24,879 nt of DNA from a virus: positions 1 to 24,879 of the IMG/VR virus record IMGVR_UViG_3300023179_000489. The stretch is one strand, 5' to 3'. Made by a program: the position numbers and the translations under genes. The notes under the pieces are model-generated. The model saw only the letters and a program-made list of their open reading frames with translations. It did not search any database and was not told the DNA's origin. Of the stretch, positions 17,048 to 24,284 are shown piece by piece. Every line of letters starts with the position of its first letter. The first letter of the stretch is position 1.

Positions 17048-17526
17048 TATACCTTTCCTTGTTCTTTAAGATACATCAGCTGATTCTTACCATTATCCCA
17101 CGTATTGTATACAGTGCGAGTATATGTTTTTGTTAGTTTATTATTTAGGGAGGTTGTAGCCGTGATTGTATAATTTACTATTTTTGAAAGGGCAGGGCTA
17201 TGATACTCAAACACTTGCTTACCATCAGGTATTTTATCGATATTGCTAACTGATACTGGATCTTCTAGCAAATTACTTTTTTCTTTAGTAATATACACAA
17301 ACTCTAAATCTTTAATTAAGTTAGTATACTTACCGCTTATACTACAAGAATTAGTACCATCTGCAATAACTATGCTTTCATCATAAGCATCTGCAGTAAT
17401 CACCATACTAATAACAGTTTCAGGTAGTGCTGGGTTGTAAGGAGTAATAGTACCTGTAAACACATCGTTTATCTGTGTATTAAGTAGAAAAGCATTTGAA
17501 ATAGTAGCAGGTGTAATAACTATCAT
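17047..17526 (-). CDS. Unknown protein between spike and PAAR tip genes
   Basis: I do not recognise this 159-residue protein. It is acidic to neutral, has no signal peptide or membrane helix, and is predicted by eye to be beta-rich with alternating hydrophobic strands (TISMVITADAYDESIVIADG-like region near residues 38-60, and NYTITATTSLNNKLTKTY near 116-135). This could be an immunoglobulin-like or spike-associated beta domain. Its ends overlap the gp5 stop and the PAAR start by one base each, so it is tightly embedded between the two spike components. A spike-decorating protein, adaptor or chaperone for spike/PAAR assembly is an inference from position alone. Confidence 0.75.
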   Translation of the reverse strand: MIVITPATISNAFLLNTQINDVFTGTITPYNPALPETVISMVITADAYDESIVIADGTNSCSISGKYTNLIKDLEFVYITKEKSNLLEDPVSVSNIDKIPDGKQVFEYHSPALSKIVNYTITATTSLNNKLTKTYTRTVYNTWDNGKNQLMYLKEQGKV

Positions 17527-18236
17527 TAGTTAATGTCTACTCTAGGTGCTTTAAACTTCATATTTCCGCTAGATGTAACTGTGTAAGTTCCGTCCACCTT
17601 TATATCTACATTACCCTTTACAATAACCTTTACATTACCGCCAACATAAACTGTCTGATCTTTAACTATTATTTCATAGCTACTATCAGCTACCTTATCA
17701 ACTTTACGCCCGGTTTTATCTATTTCTGTGTATGTGCCGGATTTATGAAATACATGAATTCTCTCCTGTCCTGGAGTATCATCTATTTCAATTGCGTGTC
17801 CACTTTTAGTTGTGAATGTTTTATTAAAAGGATATTTTGCAGCATACGCAGGCCCAGGCTCAGGTCCAACTTGTTGCTTTCTAATAGAATTCGTTCCTCT
17901 AGCTAACTTAGAGACATCATGCTTTGAAACATCATTATTATTAATTTTAGGTATTGTGCCTACTATAACAGGGATATTGGTCTCATTACCGTCCATAAAG
18001 AATCCAAAGACCATAGAACCCTTAACAAGCCCGTTTGGTGATAATCCCTCTTCAAGATGGCTTGCACTCTGCGCCGGTGTCATTACAGTTGCGTATGGCA
18101 GGTCTTCTGTAGTAAGTTGACCATGGAGATTAGGAACGCGCACCTTAACCATACCAAGCTGATCTTTATCGGTTATATCTTCGACAAAACCAATAAACCA
18201 CTTAAAGCCTTCGCCACCTACGTCACGAGTTGTCAT
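17526..18236 (-). CDS. gp5: Baseplate central spike, gp5-like OB-fold protein without lysozyme domain
   Basis: The 236-residue protein begins with a gp5/VgrG OB-fold. Residues 11-100 carry FKWFIGFVEDITDKDQLGMV, then VRVPNLHG, LPYATVMTP and the GSMVFGFFMDGNETNIPVIV strand. A linker of about 35 residues follows (100-137). Then FTTKSGHAIEIDDTPGQERI (about 141-160) starts a beta-helix with strands through VYVGGNVKVIVKGNVDIKVD (197-215), ending at SSGNMKFKAPRVDIN. T4 gp5 is 575 residues with a lysozyme domain between the OB-fold and the beta-helix. That domain is absent here. The protein should trimerise under the gp27-like hub and carry the PAAR tip encoded two genes downstream. Overlap with the hub gene supports the hub-spike complex. 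No lysozyme-like sequence occurs elsewhere in the window. Confidence 0.9.
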   Translation of the reverse strand: MTTRDVGGEGFKWFIGFVEDITDKDQLGMVKVRVPNLHGQLTTEDLPYATVMTPAQSASHLEEGLSPNGLVKGSMVFGFFMDGNETNIPVIVGTIPKINNNDVSKHDVSKLARGTNSIRKQQVGPEPGPAYAAKYPFNKTFTTKSGHAIEIDDTPGQERIHVFHKSGTYTEIDKTGRKVDKVADSSYEIIVKDQTVYVGGNVKVIVKGNVDIKVDGTYTVTSSGNMKFKAPRVDIN

Positions 18237-19510
18237 ATATCACTTTCTCCGTATGAAGGCTTCACGCACTCCATTGCTGTCTTATAATGAACTTTGTCTA
18301 AAATAACAAATGTATGTCTTACTTTAGTCACCAGATAATTTCCAGATGAAAGTCTACTATCAGACTTCTTGTCGGTCGTACCACTAATCTCTGGGAACTT
18401 TAATTTTACAACGTTACCTGCAGTGATCGTCGTATCTCCGTATACGAGTACCTGCACAATATTGCCAACAATCTGACCAACAAATGATTGTAAAAATCCT
18501 ACCTTATTTTCTCTAAAGGACTCACCATTCTTAGTGGTCTTAGGTAAGAAGTTTTGAAGAGCTGCATTAACCTGACTGGGCTTTGTAGTAGTCCTAGTTA
18601 GAAAGCTATTAGTTTTAATCTGACTAGTACTACCTTTGTCTATCTGTGTGAATGCAGTTAAGTTGTCTTTTAAATTAAAATTAATAGTCTCAATCTTACC
18701 AGTACGTATATCGATCGATTGTGTCTGATTAGATACACCACCGGATTGCATTAACTCAACTGGGTTTGCTAACGACACTTGCTTGTAGGCAAGCATGTTC
18801 CGTACGTAGATGTTTTCAAGCTTGTTGTTAACATGTGAATCATAGAAGAAGATCTTATCGCCGATACTATCTTTCCCCGTCAGTAACATTTTATCTACTG
18901 TAGTGAAATTAAATCCATTCCTATTCTCAAAAAAGTTAAATGCTGACGCAGAATACTTAGTTGATACAGTCCTCTTTCTCACCATATCAATTACTTGTAG
19001 TGGTGAAATATTATTAACTAGGAATGTTTCATTGCCTCTTAGCGGAGTATCATCAACAAAAAGCTTTTTCTTAGTTTTAAGCTCGTCAGTAAGAATATCC
19101 GCAACTATTGAATACGGGCTTTGAGTAAATCTTTTTTGAATTTTCTTTTTGCTATTTTCTATAACTTCTTCACTCATACAACGTATCATATACGTCATCA
19201 TCTTGCCATCAGGGTTAGTGACTTTATTAGATACGTTTACAGTCTTAAATCTGAAGAAATAAGCATTCTGAGTTTCAGGATTTTTAACTTCGAGCTCTAT
19301 AAATTCTTCACCAATAATAGGAAATTTTTCTAAAAGATTAATTGAATCACGAACAAGCACATCACACACCATGAGGGGCAGCATAATGCTTTCGTAAATA
19401 TCAAACCCTGTGACTTGATTAATCATGGACTGTCTAAGCGAGCCGTCCATACTAACAATATCAAAGAGCGTTATTTTTGCGTCACCAGGACTAAATGCTT
19501 TATTATCCAT
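18233..19510 (-). CDS. gp27: Baseplate hub protein, gp27-like
   Basis: The 425-residue length is near T4 gp27 (391). The N-terminal segment (about residues 12-75) has ITLFDIVSMDGSLRQSMINQ, then ITGFDIYESIM-type and VLVRDSINLLEKFPIIGEEF, the pattern I know from hub proteins of T4-like phages. The region YFFRFKTVNVSNKV to MIRCMSEEVIENSKKKIQKR (about 85-127) continues the hub fold. The middle (SPLQVIDMVRKR near 170) and the C-terminal half (GNVVKLKFPEI, YLVTKVRH near 375-410) match the second tube-like domain. The gene lies between gp53 and gp5, with both ends overlapping its neighbours. gp27 trimers join the tail tube to the gp5 spike. The identity by position is strong, but sequence divergence from T4 is large. 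Confidence 0.82.
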   Translation of the reverse strand: MDNKAFSPGDAKITLFDIVSMDGSLRQSMINQVTGFDIYESIMLPLMVCDVLVRDSINLLEKFPIIGEEFIELEVKNPETQNAYFFRFKTVNVSNKVTNPDGKMMTYMIRCMSEEVIENSKKKIQKRFTQSPYSIVADILTDELKTKKKLFVDDTPLRGNETFLVNNISPLQVIDMVRKRTVSTKYSASAFNFFENRNGFNFTTVDKMLLTGKDSIGDKIFFYDSHVNNKLENIYVRNMLAYKQVSLANPVELMQSGGVSNQTQSIDIRTGKIETINFNLKDNLTAFTQIDKGSTSQIKTNSFLTRTTTKPSQVNAALQNFLPKTTKNGESFRENKVGFLQSFVGQIVGNIVQVLVYGDTTITAGNVVKLKFPEISGTTDKKSDSRLSSGNYLVTKVRHTFVILDKVHYKTAMECVKPSYGESDI

Positions 19511-20367
19511 TAGGGATTAAGTAGATTTCTAAATTGTCTTTCTACAGTAGCAGCATATCTGTTATCTAGAAGTTTAATACTCTTCTTTGATTCATTTAAT
19601 TCATTTTCATAATCAAATGCAGAATATGAAGTATAATATACTACTTCTGTGTCGTCGATATTACTATTAATAGTTGTAACTGTATTAATAGTTGCGTTAC
19701 TAGTTTCACCTGATAGGTAGTAAGAAGAATTGTTACTAAACGTTCCCTCTATATGTCTTACAACTGTAATAGAGCTATTACTAAATGATACTGTACCGTT
19801 CGCAACAGAAGCAGATCCATTCATAAGAGTAACTCTTTCATCAACAGTGAACGAATTTCCAGTATTAAAAGTTGTTGTCAGACTTAAAATTTTATTCGTT
19901 GTTAAGGTTACATCTGATGGCGATCTTTCATAGCCTACAGAAATATTATTCTCAGATGCTATAGAGGTCCAATACTTTTTTAAGTTTGCTGGAAGGGCAT
20001 TATAACCACTTAAAGTAAGTGTCTGCTCATCCAGGTACCAGTTATTTCTATATCCCAGTATTTTAGTTTGAGCATTAGTAATAGAACCATACTTTTGAAT
20101 AATATAGTTATCAAAATCTTCCTGACTCAGATATAAATCATAATATGGATCTATAATTTTATTAGTAAAATAAATTATCCAGTCATTGTACTGATCTTCA
20201 TAATAATCATAAGCTATCATATCCATACGCTCTTTTTCCTTATTTTCGTATGGATAAAAAGCGTGTGAGTAGTCCGTAATATTATCAGAAATGCGAACTC
20301 TAGTAAATATATTTTTTACTAAGTTGTTTGCGTAATTAGTAACTGGAAAATTGCTAAAGTATCTCAT
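19510..20367 (-). CDS. gp53: Baseplate wedge protein gp53 with a repeat-module insertion
   Basis: T4 gp53 has 196 residues; this one has 285. The N-terminus is typical (MRYFSNFPVTNY, then VKNIFTRVRISD). The segment about 50-80 (MIAYDYYEDQYNDWIIYFTN, then IIDPYYDLYLS) is the LysM-like part of gp53. The C-terminus (about 246-285, SYSAFDYENELNESKKSIKL) also belongs to the family. Between them, about residues 155-235, lies one copy of the beta-rich module seen in downstream wedge genes (FTVDERVTLMNGSASVANG, then GTFSNNSSYYLSG). gp53 bridges neighbouring wedges by contacting gp6, gp25 and the hub-side ring, so an inserted module would be placed close to the baseplate core. The gene overlaps both neighbours (gp48 and hub). 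Confidence 0.9.
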   Translation of the reverse strand: MRYFSNFPVTNYANNLVKNIFTRVRISDNITDYSHAFYPYENKEKERMDMIAYDYYEDQYNDWIIYFTNKIIDPYYDLYLSQEDFDNYIIQKYGSITNAQTKILGYRNNWYLDEQTLTLSGYNALPANLKKYWTSIASENNISVGYERSPSDVTLTTNKILSLTTTFNTGNSFTVDERVTLMNGSASVANGTVSFSNSSITVVRHIEGTFSNNSSYYLSGETSNATINTVTTINSNIDDTEVVYYTSYSAFDYENELNESKKSIKLLDNRYAATVERQFRNLLNP

Positions 20368-21581
20368 TTTTGAGTCTTACCTGCGCTTGAAACGCTATCT
20401 GAAATTTTAGATTTAATATCGCCTACAAATTTAGATATATCCCCGGAAAGATTACCGTCCTTACCCCCATAATCTCTACTAGAAACAATTTCTATTTCTT
20501 GAAGGTTTAACTGCATTTCAATATGAGTTGGGTAGCTAGTGCCTGCAAAGAAGCTAGGTGTGCCTTGTGCCGCATAGTTTACATTAACCGATGAAATCAT
20601 ACACTTCTTGTAGAACATTGTTTGATTTTTTAACTTTGGTTCTAGCGATATTTGTACAATTTTAGGATATCCAAGAACATTAGCTGCACCAAATCTATAA
20701 TTTGGCAAGGCGGATGCTTTAAAATATTTAATAATCGAAGCTATAGTTGCACTTTCTTTAGCATTTTTTGGTGCAAACTTATAAACAAAGCTATGACTTC
20801 TTAAATTAACGCCTTGGAAGAATACGTTTAGGTGAGGGTTAGGTATACCGCCAACTAACTGACCGACGGTGCCAGTAACTTGTGCTCCACCAAATGTATC
20901 AGGAATAGCCCCGACAGCAGCTGTATACGCAGCACCCGCACCTGTATTTACTACTGATTGTTCGCCGAGCTTGGCATTAGGTCCCATAGCAGTTATTGCA
21001 CCTGCCACCTGCTCTACTACTTGACCTACTATACCGGGGTTAGATTCGGTATTAAGTTGGACTGCTGTTGCATCGACTAGTGAAGCTGGCATCGGAAGGA
21101 AAATATAAAAGTCTGGCTTCCATGTGCTTTCTAAGTATGGCGATGGTCTAGAATATTCACCAAATCCAAAACTGATATAGTACTTTCTCATATCTAGCGG
21201 ATATTGTAGTGAATTTTTTTGACTGTTAGTAGACCTTGAACCTTTTATTTTAGTTTCTGGTGCGTGGCTTGCCGCATGCGTGGAAGCGTCTCCTGCTAGA
21301 CTTGCTCTTGAATTTACTAGCTTGTTTGGTGATATTCGTTCAATGCCTTTTTGAGCAAACCCGCTCACTTCACTTCGAAGTTTACCTACTAAATTATCAA
21401 GCGAACCACTCACTGAAGATAGTGACGTTGCGCTTAAGCCACCAAGAGACAACTTGGATGCAATGCTATCTTTGACAGGATTAGCCCCGCCGCTAATACT
21501 GCCGTTAACGCTAAGATTAATCTTAGAATTAGGGCTTAAGCTGCTAGGGGATTTAAACTGGTCATAAAAGCCTTCTGGCAT
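20364..21581 (-). CDS. gp48: Baseplate-tail tube protein gp48
   Basis: The 405-residue product compares with 364 in T4. It begins with a Ser/Gly/Asn-rich low-complexity stretch (about 1-130). The structured part then starts at LQYPLDMRKYYISFGFGEYS (about 135). An Ala/Gly-rich loop region follows (about 175-245). The C-terminal half holds SFVYKFAPKNAKESATIASI (about 285), which parallels T4 gp48 with its FTWDLTPRSTEDLMAIINIY. It ends with FAGTSYPTHIEMQLNLQEIE, comparable to LPSTFTLEITMREI in T4. gp48 sits on the hub and, with gp54, starts tail tube polymerisation. It is the first gene of the left-facing unit. Upstream is AGCGAGTAAAT, giving only a weak GAG ribosome-binding match. Confidence 0.88.
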   Translation of the reverse strand: MPEGFYDQFKSPSSLSPNSKINLSVNGSISGGANPVKDSIASKLSLGGLSATSLSSVSGSLDNLVGKLRSEVSGFAQKGIERISPNKLVNSRASLAGDASTHAASHAPETKIKGSRSTNSQKNSLQYPLDMRKYYISFGFGEYSRPSPYLESTWKPDFYIFLPMPASLVDATAVQLNTESNPGIVGQVVEQVAGAITAMGPNAKLGEQSVVNTGAGAAYTAAVGAIPDTFGGAQVTGTVGQLVGGIPNPHLNVFFQGVNLRSHSFVYKFAPKNAKESATIASIIKYFKASALPNYRFGAANVLGYPKIVQISLEPKLKNQTMFYKKCMISSVNVNYAAQGTPSFFAGTSYPTHIEMQLNLQEIEIVSSRDYGGKDGNLSGDISKFVGDIKSKISDSVSSAGKTQK

Positions 21582-21623
21582 ATTTACTCGCTAAATAAAA
21601 GTAGTTAATTAACTTCTAAGACT
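21582..21623. promoter_or_regulatory. Divergent promoter region between gp48 and gp4 blocks
   Basis: This 42-base AT-rich gap is the only divergent junction in the window. On the plus strand, GCTAAATA (21590-21597) matches the T4 late element TATAAATA at 6 of 8 positions and would start transcription near 21604, about 20 bases before gp4. A perfect 10-base palindrome GTTAATTAAC spans 21604-21613. For the minus strand no convincing promoter element was found inside the gap, so left-facing transcription may start within gp4. Assignment is by position and partial motif. Confidence 0.4.
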
Positions 21624-22061
21624 ATGTCCTATAAAGGTGTTTTCAAGCCTAAAAACCCTGGCAAGTATAAAGGTGATCCTAGTAATATTATTTATCGTAG
21701 TCTCTGGGAACTAAAGTTTATGATGTATTTAGATGCGCATAATAGCGTGATATCTTGGGCTAGTGAAGAAATAATAATACCTTACATCTCACCGTTAGAT
21801 GGTAGACCTCATAGATACTTTCCTGACTTCTATGTAAAGAAGGTAAATAGTGACGGTGCTGTTGAAGTTGCAATTATAGAGATTAAGCCCTACGCCCAGT
21901 CTGTAGAACCTATAGTTGAAGAAAAAAGAACTAGAAGATATGTAAAGAAGGTAGCCACTTATGCAATTAATCAAGCTAAGTGGAAGGCAGCAAGAGAGTA
22001 CTGCGAGGATAGAAAATGGAAGTTTATGGTTTTAACAGAAAAAGAGCTAGGGATTAAATAA
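21624..22061 (+). CDS. gp4: Head completion nuclease gp4
   Basis: The 145-residue protein matches T4 gp4 (150 residues), which completes filled heads before tail joining. It has the PD-(D/E)xK nuclease arrangement of the TnsA-like family: SLWELKFMMYLD with Glu29, then RYFPDFYV with Asp68, then IIEIKPYAQ with Glu86 and Lys88, followed by a basic helix (EEKRTRRYVKK, about 99-109) and the ending EDRKWKFMVLTEKELG. These are the expected active-site residues in the expected order. It is the first gene of the right-facing block and is followed by a TAATG overlap to the next gene. The ribosome-binding site is weak (CTAAG). The exact role of the nuclease in packaging-end trimming is known only in outline from T4. 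Confidence 0.93.
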   Translation: MSYKGVFKPKNPGKYKGDPSNIIYRSLWELKFMMYLDAHNSVISWASEEIIIPYISPLDGRPHRYFPDFYVKKVNSDGAVEVAIIEIKPYAQSVEPIVEEKRTRRYVKKVATYAINQAKWKAAREYCEDRKWKFMVLTEKELGIK

Positions 22062-22663
22062 TGCCTTTAGACTTTAAAAAGATTGCTGACAATGCTATCA
22101 AGCAGGGTATAACACCTGACAATAGCATTGCTTCTCGTGAATGGTTCAGAGCTGCAGCTGCAAGAACATCAAATATTTCTCCAGAAAATGTTCTTAAGAA
22201 TCCTGAACCATTTGAACTAGTTCCTAGGTTAACAATGCAATCTATAGGTAAGCTTTATTTGTTTAGATATGACCCTAAGACTAAAGACAAGCTACCTTAC
22301 TATGATATTTTCCCTTTAGTATTCCCAATTGAATACTATTCAGATGGCTTTCTTGGTATAAACCTACACTACCTCCCTCTTCCATACAGAGCAAAGTTAA
22401 TGAATGGTCTGTATGAGCTAATAAATAACAATAAGATGGATAGCACCACGCAGCTTAAGATGTCCTATAAGATACTTAAGAGTATGTCAAGTCTTAAGTT
22501 TTTTCAGCCTTGCTTAAAACGATATCTTGCTAGTCATGTAGCATCCAAGTTTTTATACGTTAAGCCGATTTACTGGGATATGGCATTATTTTTACCTTTG
22601 GAAAGATTTCAGAAAAAATCAAGCTCTCAAGTTTATTCAGAAAGCATTAAGAAAGTAAGATAA
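22061..22663 (+). CDS. Conserved-looking T4-like phage protein of unknown function
   Basis: The 200-residue protein has a distinctive centre, about residues 63-110: GKLYLFRYDPKTKDKLPYYD, then FPLVFPIEYYSDGFLGINLH and YLPLPYRAKLMNGLYE. I recall such segments in hypothetical proteins of marine T4-like phages next to tail and head-completion genes, but not a function. The N-terminal 60 residues are helical and Ala-rich. The C-terminal part (about 145-200) is basic and contains FFQPCLKRYLASHVASKFLY. No membrane helix or enzyme motif is visible. The ATG overlaps the gp4 stop (TAATG), and the next gene starts one base after its stop, so it is made together with gp4 and gp54. In T4 the DNA end protector gp2 is encoded next to gp4. 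That identity is possible but not shown. Confidence 0.8.
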   Translation: MPLDFKKIADNAIKQGITPDNSIASREWFRAAAARTSNISPENVLKNPEPFELVPRLTMQSIGKLYLFRYDPKTKDKLPYYDIFPLVFPIEYYSDGFLGINLHYLPLPYRAKLMNGLYELINNNKMDSTTQLKMSYKILKSMSSLKFFQPCLKRYLASHVASKFLYVKPIYWDMALFLPLERFQKKSSSQVYSESIKKVR

Positions 22664-22664
22664 T

Positions 22665-23516
22665 ATGTCACTATTAGATACATTCACAACTTCTTTAGCA
22701 AACAAGATAGGTCTAAACACCAATAGACTACCTAATGCAAGTGAAGGCTTTAATGTAAGTAAATTTAGATCTCAGGTTCTAGGTAATGCTGGTTTCCTAA
22801 GAAAGAACCTATTCTTAGTGCGTATATATTTTCCTGATGCATTTTCAACTCGTATTGAAAGATCTTTTGGTATACGAACAAGAGAGTTAATGATGTATAC
22901 GGAGAATTTTACGGCACCGGGTATCGCTTTAGCTACTTCTGACGATATTCATAGATATGGTACTGGTCCAACAGCCAAGTATGCTTATGGAGCTGTATTT
23001 ACTGATATTTCTGCTAGTTTCTTAGCAGACGGTCGCGGTGAAATTCTCAAACTATTTCAAACTTGGATGAAGTATATCGTTAACTACGATTCATCTAAAA
23101 ATTCACCTAATGGCTTGAACGGCGCAGAGCCCTACGAAGTTGGTTACAAAGATGATTATGCATGCCGTATTGAAGTAATAGTTTATAATGAAGCAGCAGA
23201 AAAAATTATTACATATACTATAAACGAAGCTTTCCCTGTCTTCCTAGGTGATATTTCTCTATCATGGGCAGATAATGATAGTATTATGAGAATACCAGTT
23301 TCATTCTCTTATAGAGATTGGCAGACAGATACAATGAGTGCTGCTTCTATAACTGGTAGTGCTTCTCAAAACTTAACACTACTACAGAAAATTATCAAGG
23401 TTGGTACAATAGCACAAACAATAGGCACCCTTAAGAAGCCTCAAAATATTGGAGATGCTATTAATTTAGTGAACAATGCAAATATTATTTCAGGTGGATT
23501 GTCCGGTATTATTTAA
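22665..23516 (+). CDS. gp54: Baseplate tail tube initiator gp54
   Basis: The 283-residue product compares with T4 gp54 (320 residues). It has the tail-tube fold pattern: NLFLVRIYFPDAF near residue 49, PGIALATSDDIHRYGTGPTA near 86 and FTDISASFLADGRGEILKLF near 110, followed by WMKYIVNYD. The segment ITYTINEAFPVFLGDISLSW (about 182-200) and the strand RIPVSFSYRDWQTD (about 209-222) parallel the T4 gp54 region with ISVSAPELSYD and FDVTFAYRVMQ. The C-terminal 50 residues are a helical, Gly/Asn/Ile-rich tail as in gp54. gp54 with gp48 caps the hub and templates polymerisation of the gp19 tube. A gp19 tube protein is the main alternative, but T4 gp19 is much shorter (163 residues). The next gene follows after 12 bases. 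Confidence 0.78.
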   Translation: MSLLDTFTTSLANKIGLNTNRLPNASEGFNVSKFRSQVLGNAGFLRKNLFLVRIYFPDAFSTRIERSFGIRTRELMMYTENFTAPGIALATSDDIHRYGTGPTAKYAYGAVFTDISASFLADGRGEILKLFQTWMKYIVNYDSSKNSPNGLNGAEPYEVGYKDDYACRIEVIVYNEAAEKIITYTINEAFPVFLGDISLSWADNDSIMRIPVSFSYRDWQTDTMSAASITGSASQNLTLLQKIIKVGTIAQTIGTLKKPQNIGDAINLVNNANIISGGLSGII

Positions 23517-23528
23517 TTAGGAGATATC

Positions 23529-24233
23529 ATGGCTTTACCAAAGATTCAGTCGCCAGTTTTTAATTTAACTATTCCTTCGACTGGTGAAAACAAGAAGTTT
23601 AGACCCTTTCTCGTTAAAGAAGAAAAGATACTTCTTCTTGCACAGCAAGGTAGTGAATTAGATCAGATCACCGGTCTTAAACAAATTATCAATAATTGCT
23701 GTATTGAAGGTATTGATGTTGACACACTAACTACTTTTGATCTTGAATATATTTTCTTAAAGTTAAGATCTAAGTCGGTTAACAATATGGTTAAACTTAA
23801 ATTTAGAGACTATGAAGATGAAGAGGTTTATGAGTTTGAAGTTAACTTAGATGAGGTTGAAGTTAAGTTTGACCCAGAGCACGAACAAACTATAAGAGTT
23901 ACAGATGACGTTGGCATTAAGATGAAGTATCCAGATGTGCGTATTACATCGCAGCTTACAGATACAGAGAATGTAGAAGATATGTTCGATGCAATTGTAG
24001 TTAACTGTATTGATAGTATCTTCGATGCAGAGAAAGTATATCCGGCAGTAGAGACTGAACCCGGTGAGTTAGAAGAGTTTATTAATAATCTGGATCATAA
24101 GACGTTTGAAAAGATTCAGAAGTTTTTTGAAACTATGCCAAAGCTTTATCATGAGTTAAACTATGTTAATAAGCTTGGCAATGATAGAAAGATTAAGCTT
24201 GAATCGGTGAAGGATTTTTTTACGTTGGGCTGA
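23529..24233 (+). CDS. gp26: Baseplate hub assembly protein gp26 (T4 base plate protein family)
   Basis: The 234-residue protein resembles T4 gp26 (208 residues). It begins MALPKIQSPVFNLTIPSTGE followed by FRPFLVKEEKILLLAQQ, the signature of the T4 baseplate family (Pfam PF12322 as I recall it). Further family segments are IINNCCIEGIDVDTLTTFDL (about 49-68) and YIFLKLRSKSVNN. The C-terminal half is acidic, and LDHKTFEKIQKFFETMPKLY (about 188-207) is the conserved helix. gp26 is needed for hub assembly and is probably a chaperone, because it is missing from finished T4 baseplates. It has the best ribosome-binding site in the block (AGGAG, 8 bases before ATG). Its last codons lie on the slippery sequence TTTTTTT, so a share of ribosomes probably makes a longer gp26-gp51 fusion. 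Confidence 0.9.
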   Translation: MALPKIQSPVFNLTIPSTGENKKFRPFLVKEEKILLLAQQGSELDQITGLKQIINNCCIEGIDVDTLTTFDLEYIFLKLRSKSVNNMVKLKFRDYEDEEVYEFEVNLDEVEVKFDPEHEQTIRVTDDVGIKMKYPDVRITSQLTDTENVEDMFDAIVVNCIDSIFDAEKVYPAVETEPGELEEFINNLDHKTFEKIQKFFETMPKLYHELNYVNKLGNDRKIKLESVKDFFTLG

Positions 24234-24284
24234 GTCATACAAGCTTAGGCAACTACTTTACTTTAGTATTTGCGATGGCTCAGC
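24215..24284 (+). promoter_or_regulatory. Candidate -1 programmed ribosomal frameshift signal
   Basis: The heptamer T_TTT_TTT (24215-24221) is in the exact phase needed for tandem -1 slippage at codons 230-231 of gp26. Seven bases later GCTGAGTC (24229-24236) can pair with GGCTCAGC (24277-24284), including one G-T wobble. Inside that 40-base loop ATACAAG can pair in part with CTT..GTAT (24261-24269). The zero frame stops at 24231-24233. The -1 frame continues to 24409 and has a stop only at 24200-24202, with no ATG, GTG or TTG before the ATG at 24275. The slippery site is clear. The structure is my inference by eye. Confidence 0.7.

Noticed and set aside
21582-21590. GTAAATA just before the gp48 start as a late promoter
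   Set aside because: A -10 element touching the start codon would place the transcription start inside the gene, so it could not serve gp48.
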